DNA from: Saccharopolyspora endophytica
GTDB taxonomy: Bacteria > Actinomycetota > Actinomycetes > Mycobacteriales > Pseudonocardiaceae
Length of the DNA: 64,000 nt
Direction: 5' to 3'
Assembly: GCF_018070075.1 (NCBI RefSeq)
Contig: NZ_JAGPXE010000002.1
Coordinates: 372,001-436,000, forward strand
How positions within the stretch are numbered: the first letter of the stretch is position 1; each line of letters opens with the position of its first letter. Made by a program: the position numbers and the translations under genes. The notes beneath the pieces are model-generated. The model saw only the letters and a program-made list of their open reading frames with translations, was not told the DNA's origin and did no database searches. Shown piece by piece: positions 25,834 through 34,951 of this stretch.

Positions 25834-28035
25834 TCAGTCAAGCTCAAGCCGTCGGCGTTCTGCCTGCACGATCCGCTGATCAATCGGGATCGTGGTGTCG
25901 CGCAGCATGTTCTCGTTGACTGTGGTGATGTCGGTGGCTGCCTTGTTGCTGTCCTTGGTGGTGCTTTCGCGGGCGTAGGCGTCGAAGAGGCGGGTTTTTC
26001 CGTCGAGGACTTCTTGGAGTCGCTGGTCGACGGTGTCCTTGGCCATCAGCCGGTGGACGTGGACTTTGCGGGTCTGGCCCATGCGGTGGCAGCGGGCGAT
26101 GGCTTGAGACTCGGTGCTCGGCTTGAGCTGGGGCTCGGTGATGATGACCACCGATGCGGCCTGGATGTTCATGCCGATTCCGCCGGCGTTGATCTGGCAG
26201 GGGAGGACAGTGGGCCCGTCATGCGCGCTGAACTCGTTGACGAGTTCTTGCTTGGCCTCGGGCGAGAGCTTGCCGGTCAGTGGCGGCATCGCGCTCCGTC
26301 CCACGACCTCGCGAACGGATTCGAGGACGTCGAGGAAGTACGAGAACACCACGACCTTCCACCCATTGGCGGCCGACTCCTCGACGATGTCGCGCAGCCG
26401 ATCCAGCTTCGCCGAATCATTGGGTGTTCCTGGCGTGTAGGCGGCTCGCCGCATCGCCATGAAACTGCCGTCGACGACGGCTTTCCGGTACGCGCGCCCG
26501 TCGGCGTCGCCGAGTTCCACCCAGTCGTCGAGCTCGAGCTTCTCGGGCAGTTCGGTGAGCACGTCCTCCTGGTTGCGGCGCAGATACACCGGCGCCACGG
26601 TTCGCCGGAACGCCTCGGGAGCCACGAGGGCGTCTTGAACTCGGATCCTCCGTGCGAGGCCCGGCTGGAGGTAGGAGACGAGTTGCTTGAACTCCTCAAC
26701 CCGGTTCTCCATCGGGGTGCCGGTGAGGAACAGCGCGTGCTCGGCTCGCCGAACGTGAGCGGCCACGACCTGGGAGCGCTTGGCGCCTGGATTCTTCACG
26801 TAGTGCGCCTCGTCGACGACGACCATGCCCAGCGGCACCTGACGGAACTCGGGTAGCCGCCGCAGGGTGTCATAGGTGGTCACCGCGACGCCGCCTTCGC
26901 GCATCCACCGTCGTGCCTGCTCGTCGCGGTCCCGTCCGTGCAGGATGTGGACGTCGAGGCGGCTGTGCTTGCCGGTCTCGGAAGCCCAGTTGACCAGCAC
27001 GCTCGCCGGGCAGACGACCAGGTGATGCCGCCGGCCGGTCGCGGTGAGGTGTGCCAGCACAGCGAGGGCCTCGATCGTCTTCCCGAGCCCCATCTCATCG
27101 CCGAGGATCGCGAAGCGACGCGCCAGCGCGAACTTGGCGCCGAACTCCTGGTAACCGCGCAGGGCGACGCGGAGGAGGCTCGTGTCGAGTGCCGTCGCGG
27201 AGATCTCGCGCTGGATCTCGCGAGGCATCGTCTCCCGCGTGGTGTCGGCGGATTTCTCGCCGGTGACGCGGCCGAGGAGGGTGTTGTAGCTGGCCGCGCG
27301 TTGCCGGTAATCGCTCCACAGGGACTTCGGGTCGGTGTGGGTGGCCTCCCCGAACCGCCGGGCTGCCGCGAATGTCCGTTCCGCGAGCGGCCCGCGGAGC
27401 ACGTTCGCGAGCTCGTCCAACGCCTGCCGTGCTTCGGACTTCTTCCTCGGCGTCGAGAAGAGCATCCGCACGCGGCTGCCCGTGCGTCGCGCCTGCTTGT
27501 GCAGGCCGCCGACATGACCGGTCAGCGGGCGGACGCCCTGGCCCAGTTCCTTGACCTCGCGCTCGGCGGCCTCCAGGGCATGCAGTGTGCTGAGCAGCTG
27601 CTTCTGGGCTTCATCCGGACGGTCCGCGTCGAACCGGAAGACCGCCTTCTTCCGAGCCGAGCCGGCCAGCGAGTCAGCCGCATGGCGAATCTGCTGTGCT
27701 GTCTTCGGCCCGATCCCCGGGTGGCGCTGCAACTCCTCATCCGACTTGAAAGCGACGTCGCCGACGCTCCGGATCCCGGCCTTCTCCAGACCGCCGAGCC
27801 GAAGCTGCCCCGAACTCACTTCACGCAGCTTGTCGAGCGGCATCTGCCTCAGAAGCCGCCGAACCTCCTGCTCCTGCAACCAGCGATACTGCTCATGAGC
27901 CCGCTGCCAAAGACTCTGGGGTGCCGCGAGAACGGACCCCGCAGCATCCAGGAACGACTTGGCATGCGAAAGCACGGACCTGGCAGCCGGCAAGCCACCC
28001 GAAGCCGGCAGAGATCCCCCAGATTCCGGAGCCAT
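25834..28035 (-). CDS. SNF2-family DEAD/DEAH helicase with helix-hairpin-helix domain
   Basis: A 733-residue protein. An N-terminal helical region is followed by a helix-hairpin-helix motif (about 95-120: LQRHPGIGPKTAQQI), a coiled linker, then a full SNF2 motor: Walker A GDEMGLGKT (about 315), motif Ia VCPASVLVNW, motif II VVDEAHYVKN, motif III LTGTPMENR, and the C-terminal RecA domain with ITEPQLKPSTESQAIAR and HRMGQT. It should translocate on double-stranded DNA using ATP. Many such SNF2 proteins sit in accessory and defence regions. The gene stands alone, 460 bp from the SF1 helicase gene on the same strand. Confidence 0.88.
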   Translation of the reverse strand: MAPESGGSLPASGGLPAARSVLSHAKSFLDAAGSVLAAPQSLWQRAHEQYRWLQEQEVRRLLRQMPLDKLREVSSGQLRLGGLEKAGIRSVGDVAFKSDEELQRHPGIGPKTAQQIRHAADSLAGSARKKAVFRFDADRPDEAQKQLLSTLHALEAAEREVKELGQGVRPLTGHVGGLHKQARRTGSRVRMLFSTPRKKSEARQALDELANVLRGPLAERTFAAARRFGEATHTDPKSLWSDYRQRAASYNTLLGRVTGEKSADTTRETMPREIQREISATALDTSLLRVALRGYQEFGAKFALARRFAILGDEMGLGKTIEALAVLAHLTATGRRHHLVVCPASVLVNWASETGKHSRLDVHILHGRDRDEQARRWMREGGVAVTTYDTLRRLPEFRQVPLGMVVVDEAHYVKNPGAKRSQVVAAHVRRAEHALFLTGTPMENRVEEFKQLVSYLQPGLARRIRVQDALVAPEAFRRTVAPVYLRRNQEDVLTELPEKLELDDWVELGDADGRAYRKAVVDGSFMAMRRAAYTPGTPNDSAKLDRLRDIVEESAANGWKVVVFSYFLDVLESVREVVGRSAMPPLTGKLSPEAKQELVNEFSAHDGPTVLPCQINAGGIGMNIQAASVVIITEPQLKPSTESQAIARCHRMGQTRKVHVHRLMAKDTVDQRLQEVLDGKTRLFDAYARESTTKDSNKAATDITTVNENMLRDTTIPIDQRIVQAERRRLELD

Positions 28036-28499
28036 TCCTCTCCTTACGTCGCCCGAGCATTATGCCGGATCACCTCGTCCGCTCGCGGCTGCTTGGTGCT
28101 TCGGGTTGTTGAGCGCACGGCTGTACGGGTGACGAGCCGCTTAGACCGGTTATGTGGCTACGGCCATGTGAGTCCGCGCGCTGATCTCCTATTTGGTCTT
28201 TTCTGGCAGGGGAGTGTTTCGGCTTCCGGGTGAACTGGAGAGGAAGCCTTCTGGTGAGGTAAAAAAAGAAGTTTCGCGCGAGCTAATCCGTTTCGGGAAT
28301 TTGGCTGGGGTGGCTAGATCGGGTGGTGGGCACTAGCGGAGTCTTCCTGGGCAGCGATTTTCTGGTTGTTTGTCGTCTGGCGTCCGGATACGTGCTCTCC
28401 GTTGCGCGATGAACGGTCGGGCGCTGTGTCCGCGGCTGATGACCGTTCTGGCGATGGCTGCAGGACGGCGCTGCAACGATGCGCCTAGGAAATGCCAGC
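28036..28499. other. Intergenic region, no gene seen
   Basis: About 460 bp between two helicase genes on the same strand. I see no convincing coding frame, RNA or operator. A poly-A run at 28261-28267 with AT-rich flanks marks a likely promoter region for the SNF2 gene. Confidence 0.4.
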
Positions 28500-31265
28500 T
28501 CACGTGCTGCGCGCGAGTGCTCTGTCGGCTTCGTCCAGTTCCCGTCGGATGCGTTCGGGTTCGCGGCTGCCGGTGGTGGGGAGGCGGAGGAGCCGCAGGC
28601 CGTAGCGGCGCATGATCTCGTTCTTGAGGGCGTCGCGACGTTGTTGCTCGGGCTTGTTGGCGTGGTATTCGAAGCCGTCGACCTCGATGGCCAGCACGAA
28701 CTCGTTGGTGACACGGTTGTAGAGGACGAAGTCGAGTGAGGCGCGGTTGCCGACGTAGTGCCGCTGGGGCTCGTCGAGCCGGTCGAGATTCGGCAGGACC
28801 TGGGTCACGAGGACTTGGGGTACGGCCTTCAGGTGCAGGTAGGCGGGTTCGGCCAGGATGTCGTGCAGCACCGTCCAAGCGATGTCCTCGGACGGGTATC
28901 GCAGCTGGTGCCTGCGCCGGCGGGCCAGCGGGCGCAGTCGGCGGGCGTAGTTCTGGTACAGCAGGTCGAAGATCGACACGATGTCGCTGTCGAGCACGGA
29001 CTCGTCGAAACCGTGGTAGCGGATGTAGCCCACCAGGTCCCGGACGTGCCGGCTGCGCGGGAGCGTGTCGTGGTTGGTGACCAGCACGAATCGGTCGATC
29101 GCACGCGACACCGCCACGTTGATCAGCTTCGGGTCGTCGACGAACTTCAGTCCGATGCGCCCCTGCCGGGACTCGTCGAGAACGGTGGTCAGGATGACCA
29201 CTCGCTTCTGCCTGCCCTGGAACTTGTGCACGGTGTTGATGAGCCCGGAGTCCAGCACGTCCTCGGCGGCGGCGACCTGGCCGCGGTAGGGAGTGGTCAC
29301 CCCGATGTCGTCGCCGTCGACTCCGCGGCAGTGCAGGGGGATGACCTCATCGTCGATGACGTCGATCTCGCGCCGGTTCATCCGCCCGCCGCCGGAGTAC
29401 CGGCGCATGTGGTTGCCCTCGACCGTGCGCCACACCAGCATCGGCGGCTGCATCCCGTTCGGGGAGAACGGGATGAGCTCGTCGTCGTAGAAGCTCTTGT
29501 TGCAGAAGCCGATGATGGCGGGGTCGCAGCGGTAGTGCTCCCGCAGCAGCTGGCTGGGCAGCCCCTCGCCGTGCAACTCGTGCACGGATTCCAGGACGCT
29601 TTTGCGGACGTCGTAGGCGGGGTGTGGTGGTGTGGCGGTCGACTCGGACGTGACCTCGACCGGGGCGAGCTGCTGGGAGTCGCCGACCACGACCAGGTTC
29701 CGGCACAGATCTTCGGACATGGCCAGTGCTGCCGCGAGCGGGTTGACCTGCGAGGCCTCATCGATGATGAGGTAGTCGAGCAGGAATCCTTCGGGCACGC
29801 ACTTGCGGAGTGAGTGGCACGTGCTCAGCACCGTCGGGTGATCGTCGATGAAACTGCGGAAATTCCTGTTCTGCCGGTAGGTCTCGTGGTCGTACTTCCG
29901 ACGGTTCCGCGACCGGTACCGGTCGCCGAGCTCGGCGTGCAGCTTCTCGGTGGACAAGCGCTGGTGTTCCTCGGCGAGATCATTGAACTTCGCGCCTTCC
30001 AGCTCGGAATCCAGCCGGTCGAGCTCGGATTCGAGCTCGCCGATGCGCTTCCGGTAGTAGGCGCGCTGCAAGGCCAGCACCAGATCCGTGTCGCCGGGGT
30101 CGAGATCACTCGTCGGCCCGAACCGGAAGTAGTTCCCGATCCGCCGCAGCAGCCCGGGGCGAAGCCCTTCGTGCTGCAAATCGCTCTCGGCGAGGTAGTC
30201 GAGAATGCGGTCCGAAGATCGGCGCAGCAGCGGAAGGTTCTCCAGATCCGGCAAGTCGTCGTGCAGATGCCGTTCGAAATGCTCGAACTCCAACCGGAAA
30301 GCGGCGAGTTCCTGCTGCCGCTGGGCTTTCTCCCGATCCGCACGCTGAAGCTCGCGCAGCTGACGATCCACCTCGTCGAGCCTGCGTTCGTCGGGTTGCG
30401 GTGGCGTTCGGGAGACGAACCTCGACACCTCGGTGTTGCGTTCGGATTGCTTTGCGAAGAACGCATTGCGCATGTCTCGGTTTCCGAGATCGGCGATGAT
30501 GTGGCCGAAGCCGAGCTCGTCGAGCTTCTCCTTCACGTTGGCGACGGCCGAGTTGGTGAACGAGACGACCGCGACCATCCCCTGCTGCACCACGATGTTG
30601 GCGATCAGGTTCAGGATGGTCTCGGTCTTGCCAGTGCCCGGCGGTCCCTCGATGACCGAAACCGAACGGGTGAGCGCGTTTTCCACTGCGGCACGCTGAC
30701 TCAGGTTGCAGCGGAACGGGTAGATCGGCGGCGTCGCCAGATCGCGAGTCTCGATGGGTGAGCCGGTCAGGTAGGCACCCAGCGCACTGCCGGGGTGGAC
30801 GTAGGGCATCCGCTCGTGCGGATCCTGCAGCGGGTCATCCGGGGCCATCCCGGAGAGAACGGCACGCCAGTACTTGCGCACGTCGGCGGCAATGCCGGAC
30901 GCACCGACATCGGCGCGCACCTCCACCTGCGAGGCGAGGTAGTAGCTGACGCCCTCACTGCCGTCCTTGCGCTGGTAGACGATGTGCGCCCACTGGCCTT
31001 CAGCCGAACGGAAGACCAACACCGACCGCACACCGGTCCAGATCTGGCCGTCGACCTCCACGCACGAGCCCTCGGGAATCGGGAGCGGCGTCGGCTTGCG
31101 CAGCACCCGCACCCGATCACGCCCATAGGGGTAGGTGGAGCCCTTGTTGAAGGTGATCGAGATTGAGTCAGCCTGCTGCTGATACCGCGCGATCTCGCCG
31201 GTCTTGTCCTCGAATTCCCCGGCCTTGTTCCGGATCACAACCGCTTCCCGATGCGGATCGAGCAC
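28500..31265 (-). CDS. Superfamily-1 helicase with C-terminal Vsr/DUF559-like nuclease domain
   Basis: A 921-residue protein. Walker A is GPPGTGKTETIL (about residues 207-218), with a long coiled insertion (about 290-440), Walker B LLDYLIIDEASQVNP (about 505), GDSQQLAPV, and the C-terminal helicase motifs TPYRGQV, INTVHKFQGRQ and LINVAVSRA. The last ~75 residues contain D..LYNR...FVLAIEVDG.EYH and a KNEI helix, the pattern of a Vsr/PD-(D/E)XK-like nuclease. Start GTG 31265 has GGGAGG four bases upstream. Helicase-nuclease fusions of this sort are common in antiphage defence; that role is inference here. Confidence 0.85.
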   Translation of the reverse strand: MLDPHREAVVIRNKAGEFEDKTGEIARYQQQADSISITFNKGSTYPYGRDRVRVLRKPTPLPIPEGSCVEVDGQIWTGVRSVLVFRSAEGQWAHIVYQRKDGSEGVSYYLASQVEVRADVGASGIAADVRKYWRAVLSGMAPDDPLQDPHERMPYVHPGSALGAYLTGSPIETRDLATPPIYPFRCNLSQRAAVENALTRSVSVIEGPPGTGKTETILNLIANIVVQQGMVAVVSFTNSAVANVKEKLDELGFGHIIADLGNRDMRNAFFAKQSERNTEVSRFVSRTPPQPDERRLDEVDRQLRELQRADREKAQRQQELAAFRLEFEHFERHLHDDLPDLENLPLLRRSSDRILDYLAESDLQHEGLRPGLLRRIGNYFRFGPTSDLDPGDTDLVLALQRAYYRKRIGELESELDRLDSELEGAKFNDLAEEHQRLSTEKLHAELGDRYRSRNRRKYDHETYRQNRNFRSFIDDHPTVLSTCHSLRKCVPEGFLLDYLIIDEASQVNPLAAALAMSEDLCRNLVVVGDSQQLAPVEVTSESTATPPHPAYDVRKSVLESVHELHGEGLPSQLLREHYRCDPAIIGFCNKSFYDDELIPFSPNGMQPPMLVWRTVEGNHMRRYSGGGRMNRREIDVIDDEVIPLHCRGVDGDDIGVTTPYRGQVAAAEDVLDSGLINTVHKFQGRQKRVVILTTVLDESRQGRIGLKFVDDPKLINVAVSRAIDRFVLVTNHDTLPRSRHVRDLVGYIRYHGFDESVLDSDIVSIFDLLYQNYARRLRPLARRRRHQLRYPSEDIAWTVLHDILAEPAYLHLKAVPQVLVTQVLPNLDRLDEPQRHYVGNRASLDFVLYNRVTNEFVLAIEVDGFEYHANKPEQQRRDALKNEIMRRYGLRLLRLPTTGSREPERIRRELDEADRALARST

Positions 31266-31566
31266 ACAACCTCCCACCACGCTACTAACGTGATCGCCGG
31301 CGATCCGGCGCGATCGAGAAGTTCACCGCCCCGGCGCAACGATGTCTGCGACGAACGAGTGATGACGACACATTGGGGCACGGCAGGTTGTATTGCTCCA
31401 ACCGGGCGAACATCGACTGTTGCAGATCTGCTCGAAGCGGCCTTTCGCTACGGTTGCTTCGGCTTCGTGGCTGAGCCATGCGATTTCGTGTGGGGGCTGA
31501 GCCGACGATTCCTGGTGCGTTTCGTCATCGGTGACCGCACTGAGGTCGCCGCTCTCTGGGGAAGCG
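31266..31566. other. Divergent intergenic region before the three-gene cassette
   Basis: About 300 bp between the helicase-nuclease gene and the Zn-ribbon gene. It holds a possible small frame (ATG 31362 to stop 31601, 79 residues, containing VADLLEAAFRYGCFGFV) that overlaps the start of the Zn-ribbon gene. It lacks a good ribosome binding site and I regard it as doubtful. Confidence 0.35.
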
Positions 31567-33105
31567 ATGGGACGGATGAAGTGTCACTCCTGCGGTGCTG
31601 ATAGCGGGCCGGGTGTCGCGGTCTGCCCGAAGTGCGGTCTCACCCAGTCGACGCAGGTCGTGCCCGGAGCCGGTTTCAACCGGGACGTGACGCGGTACCT
31701 GTGCGCCGCACTGCAGACCGACGCCGGGCTCAACCACTACGCGTACAAGAAGATCCTGCGGGAGCACTACCGCGCGATCGCGTCGTCTCCCGGCGTCGAC
31801 CTCGTCACCGTGCTCAAGTACGGGCTGGCGGCACGGGGCAGGCAGCTGACCCGCGACGCCCTGCTGGTGGTCTTCCTCCTGATCGGTGTCGCCTTCCTCG
31901 GGAACGAGAACCCCCGCGGGGTGCTGCTGGCGCTGTTCGCCGGGTGGGCCGTGACGGTCGTCGAATCGTGGGTCGCGCACTACGGGGTCCTCGCGGAACA
32001 CCTCCGGCGCAACACCTTCAACCCCGCGGGCGCCTCCGCACCCGCGAGTGAGCGAGTGCGGGCGCGGCTGGAGGCGATCGCCGAGCACAACCTGGGCAAC
32101 ACCACGGTCCACACCGACTACGGGCCGTTCGCCGGATACGGAATACCGTTTGAGAACTGGTCCTTCACGCTGAACATCGCCACACCGGTGGAGGACGAGG
32201 AGGTCATCGAGTTCACCACGGCTGAGCTCAACGACTTCGTGGCCAACGCCGTGCGTGGTGTCGGCTTGCCCGGCGTTCACGTCGACGATCGAGTCTTCGT
32301 CAGCGGACAAGACCTGCTGTACGGTCTCGATTCCTCGGTGAAGAAGGCGATCCTGCCGAACGAGCTGGCCGCTCCCGCTTCGCGGATCGGCGAAGCCGAG
32401 ATCGCCAGACTGCGCGAGGACTCCCTGAGCAGGGCACGTCCCTACCTGGTGATCCGCGTGGCCGGGTGGAACGGGGAACTCGTGGTGACGATGTTCCTGC
32501 GGCTGGCGATGATGCCCCGCAAGGACCAGCTCTACGTTGAGATGAACTACTCGCTGCTCCTGCCGATCCAAGAGCGCTACAAGCAGGTGGACCGGCTGTT
32601 GAGCACCCCGACCGGAACCCAGATCTTCCGGATGCTCGGATCGAGCCTGGTCAAGCTCGTCCCCACGACCGTCGGCGCGTTCGTGCGCATCGTCGACGTG
32701 GTGTTCTCCCCGCTGGAGGAGCTTCTGTCACGCGTGCGGGAAGCCCGTGCGATCAAGTACGACCGCAGTTTCAACTACGGGGCGGCGACGAGCCTGCGCG
32801 AGAAGGCCGCAGACGGCCGGTTCCACCGGCACTTCCAGAACCTGGACAAGGAGATGTACGCCAAGGTCGCCGAGCGGAAGGTCGTCGAGGCGCTCGAAGA
32901 ATTCCTGGACGACCACAACATCGACACCAGCGACCTGCGGGAACGGCAGACCACGATCCTCAACAACGGCGTCTACGTCTCAGGTCAGGGCAGCGTGAAC
33001 GCCGGCAGCCTCGCGGTGGGCTCCAACGCGATCGCCAACACCTTCGCGCGAGCCAGGAACACCTTGAGCGGACCGGGCGCGGCAGCGCAGAGCAGGAAGA
33101 AGTGA
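31567..33105 (+). CDS. Zn-ribbon membrane protein with C-terminal GSG/NAG-type peptide element
   Basis: A 512-residue protein. The N-terminus is a four-Cys Zn ribbon (CHSC...CPKCG; C6, C9, C20, C23). Two hydrophobic segments follow (about 98-112 and 118-133), then a large soluble region of unknown fold (about 140-460). The last ~47 residues contain a Gly/Asn/Ala-rich stretch, GVYVSGQGSVNAGSLAVGSN, resembling the N-terminus of the next protein (YQINITGSGQLNADAVAVGT). ATG 31567 is used; ATG 31576 is possible. It is 4 nt from the next gene, in a three-gene operon with the pseudokinase. No enzymatic motif is visible, so it may be a membrane-anchored scaffold or sensor. Confidence 0.75.
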   Translation: MGRMKCHSCGADSGPGVAVCPKCGLTQSTQVVPGAGFNRDVTRYLCAALQTDAGLNHYAYKKILREHYRAIASSPGVDLVTVLKYGLAARGRQLTRDALLVVFLLIGVAFLGNENPRGVLLALFAGWAVTVVESWVAHYGVLAEHLRRNTFNPAGASAPASERVRARLEAIAEHNLGNTTVHTDYGPFAGYGIPFENWSFTLNIATPVEDEEVIEFTTAELNDFVANAVRGVGLPGVHVDDRVFVSGQDLLYGLDSSVKKAILPNELAAPASRIGEAEIARLREDSLSRARPYLVIRVAGWNGELVVTMFLRLAMMPRKDQLYVEMNYSLLLPIQERYKQVDRLLSTPTGTQIFRMLGSSLVKLVPTTVGAFVRIVDVVFSPLEELLSRVREARAIKYDRSFNYGAATSLREKAADGRFHRHFQNLDKEMYAKVAERKVVEALEEFLDDHNIDTSDLRERQTTILNNGVYVSGQGSVNAGSLAVGSNAIANTFARARNTLSGPGAAAQSRKK

Positions 33106-33109
33106 GCAC

Positions 33110-33457
33110 ATGGGCGAGAACTACCAGATCAACATCACCGGCTCGGGGCAGCTCAATGCCGACGCGGTGGCGGTCGGGACCGGGGCCAAGGCCGTCTCCC
33201 ACGGCAGTTCGCGCGAACTGCGCGACGAGATCCGGCAACTCCTGGAGGAGGTGCGGAAAGCCGTCCGTGACGGCGAGCTCGTCGAGGAGGTGGCGCACGA
33301 CGCCGAGGAACTCGTCGAAGCCACCGAGGCGGACAACCCCGACGAGACCAAGGTGCGCGGGCTGCTGGACAAGATCTCCTCCGCGGTGCAGCCGGTGGGC
33401 GCGCTGGCCACCACGGTGAGCGAGATCCAGGGCGCCGTGGGCGCCTTGTTCGGCTGA
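33110..33457 (+). CDS. Short helical protein with N-terminal GSG/NAD-type peptide element
   Basis: The 115-residue protein begins with INITGSGQLNADAVAVGTGA (about residues 6-25), the same type of element found at the C-terminus of the upstream gene product. The remainder is strongly helical and charged (RELRDEIRQLLEEVRKAVRD, then EELVEATEADNPDETKVRGL), ending in a hydrophobic GAVGALFG tail. Such short Gly/Asn N-terminal elements followed by helical domains occur in actinobacterial conflict-associated small proteins. It lies between the membrane protein and the pseudokinase genes (4 and 16 nt gaps). An adaptor or assembly subunit is the best guess; function not established. Confidence 0.72.
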   Translation: MGENYQINITGSGQLNADAVAVGTGAKAVSHGSSRELRDEIRQLLEEVRKAVRDGELVEEVAHDAEELVEATEADNPDETKVRGLLDKISSAVQPVGALATTVSEIQGAVGALFG

Positions 33458-33473
33458 GCGAGATGGGGTCGGC

Positions 33474-34868
33474 ATGTCGGAGCAAGGCGAGCTGGTCGGC
33501 CGGCGCTACCGGCTGATCCAGAAGACGGGGGATCACTGGCGGGCGGTCGACGAGAACAGCGATGACCAGGTGCTGCTCAGCTGGGAGCGGCTGCCGTCGT
33601 CGCAGGACGTGGCAGACCGCCTCGCGCTGTTCGTGCAGCAGCACGACGAGCGCACCCGGCGCCAGGCCGCCGCGCTCCGCACCTGCCCGAACCTGGCCTT
33701 CGTCGACGATCTCGTGGCAGCGGGCGACGGCGTCTGGTCGGTGACCAGGCACGTCGAGGGCCGGACGCTCGCCGAGGACATCGCCCACCACGGCCCGGCG
33801 CCCGCCGAGACCCTGCGCCCGGTGGCCCGGGACTTGCTCCGGGCGTTGTCGGCCGCGCACGCCGAAGGCATGACCCACGGCGGCATCGCACCGGAGTTGG
33901 TGCGGCTCGAGGCGAACGGCACGGCGGTGCTCACCGGCTTCGATGCGATCCAGGACCCTGACCAGGCCGGCGAGGCGGACGACGTGCGCTCGCTGGGAGC
34001 GGTCCTGTTCTACGGGCTAGAAGGGCGGATGCCGGGGGAGTCGGAGACACCTACCGGCGAGCTCGGCCCGTTGATCGCCGCGATGAGAGCCGAGGACCCC
34101 GACGAGCGGATCAGCGCGGGCGAGGCACTGGCCCTGCTGGGCGAGGCCGAGAACGCGGCGCCGCACACCGAGAACGATCTGACGTCTCACCGGGTGCTGC
34201 CGGTGGTCGGAGCGATCCTTGCGATCGGCATTCTCCTGCTGCTGGTCGTCGGCTTGTCCGAGCAGGAGAGCACCGACTACGAGGAATCGGAATCGGATTC
34301 GGTGTCCACGACGGACTCCGATGAGTACTCCGATGAGTACTCCGACGAGTACTCGGAGGAATCATCCGATGAGTACTCCGAGGAGATCTCGACGACAACG
34401 TCGGACTCCACAGCCGAGGCCTTCGAAGGCGTAGTGGAGGGCAGTTGCCTGCCGATCTACCAGGACGGCAACGAGGAGTGGAACACCTCGACACCCCCGG
34501 ACCCGGTCCCGTGCAATTCCAAAACCGCCGGCGTCTTCAAGGTGATTAGCACGAGTGAGAGCAGCTCGGAGTGCACGATCCGCTCCACCGACTACGTTCC
34601 GTGGAGCTACGAGGACACCACCCTGTGCCTCGACCGCGTCTGGATCCCGGACTTCTGCGTGCTCGCCGAAACGACGAGCGAAGGCACCGACGTCGGAGAA
34701 ACCACCGCGGTCGACTGCACCGCGCCTGAAATCACCGGCAGGTACAACACGGTCCTCGTGGTCAGCAGCGTCAGAGACGACCCCAGCGACAACTGCGCCC
34801 CCGGCGACACCTGGGTTCTGAAAGCAGACGAAGGCGAATCCCATATCTGCTTCAGAAACCAGACCTGA
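33474..34868 (+). CDS. Transmembrane pseudokinase with acidic repeats and Cys-rich outer domain
   Basis: A 464-residue protein. Residues 10-225 have a protein-kinase-like fold, but the catalytic loop reads HGGIAPELV (135-143) where active kinases have HRDxKxxN, and DFG is replaced by GFD, so it is a pseudokinase. A single transmembrane helix (241-260) is followed by an acidic Ser/Asp/Glu/Tyr repeat region (about 265-305, encoded by tandem 12-bp repeats at about 34317-34384) and a Cys-containing outer domain (about 320-464) resembling LppU/SCO3897-type domains. It is the last gene of the cassette. It would sense or bind a partner rather than phosphorylate. Confidence 0.78.
   Translation: MSEQGELVGRRYRLIQKTGDHWRAVDENSDDQVLLSWERLPSSQDVADRLALFVQQHDERTRRQAAALRTCPNLAFVDDLVAAGDGVWSVTRHVEGRTLAEDIAHHGPAPAETLRPVARDLLRALSAAHAEGMTHGGIAPELVRLEANGTAVLTGFDAIQDPDQAGEADDVRSLGAVLFYGLEGRMPGESETPTGELGPLIAAMRAEDPDERISAGEALALLGEAENAAPHTENDLTSHRVLPVVGAILAIGILLLLVVGLSEQESTDYEESESDSVSTTDSDEYSDEYSDEYSEESSDEYSEEISTTTSDSTAEAFEGVVEGSCLPIYQDGNEEWNTSTPPDPVPCNSKTAGVFKVISTSESSSECTIRSTDYVPWSYEDTTLCLDRVWIPDFCVLAETTSEGTDVGETTAVDCTAPEITGRYNTVLVVSSVRDDPSDNCAPGDTWVLKADEGESHICFRNQT
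34317..34384. repeat. Tandem 12-bp coding repeats (DEYS units)
   Basis: The unit GATGAGTACTCC is repeated with small changes, giving Asp-Glu-Tyr-Ser units in the stalk of the pseudokinase. Such repeats change copy number easily and would alter stalk length outside the membrane. Confidence 0.75.
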
Positions 34869-34878
34869 CCAGCCTCAG

Positions 34879-34903
34879 CCCGCCGTGATTCCGAAACGGC
34901 GGG
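34879..34903 (+). terminator. Hairpin after pseudokinase gene
   Basis: CCCGCCGT - gattccgaa - ACGGCGGG is an 8-bp perfect stem 10 bases after the stop codon, a likely terminator for the three-gene operon. Confidence 0.6.
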
Positions 34904-34951
34904 AGAAGCCGGAGACGAACTCCTTCCCGGCGTGCTCTGGCGGGGTTCCAC

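Noticed and set aside
31362..31601. 79-residue frame before the Zn-ribbon gene
   Set aside because: Some protein-like residues, but no good ribosome binding site and it overlaps the start of the better supported gene; kept only as a remark.
34317..34384. CRISPR-like repeat array
   Set aside because: Repeats are contiguous without spacers and lie within a coding frame, giving amino-acid repeats.
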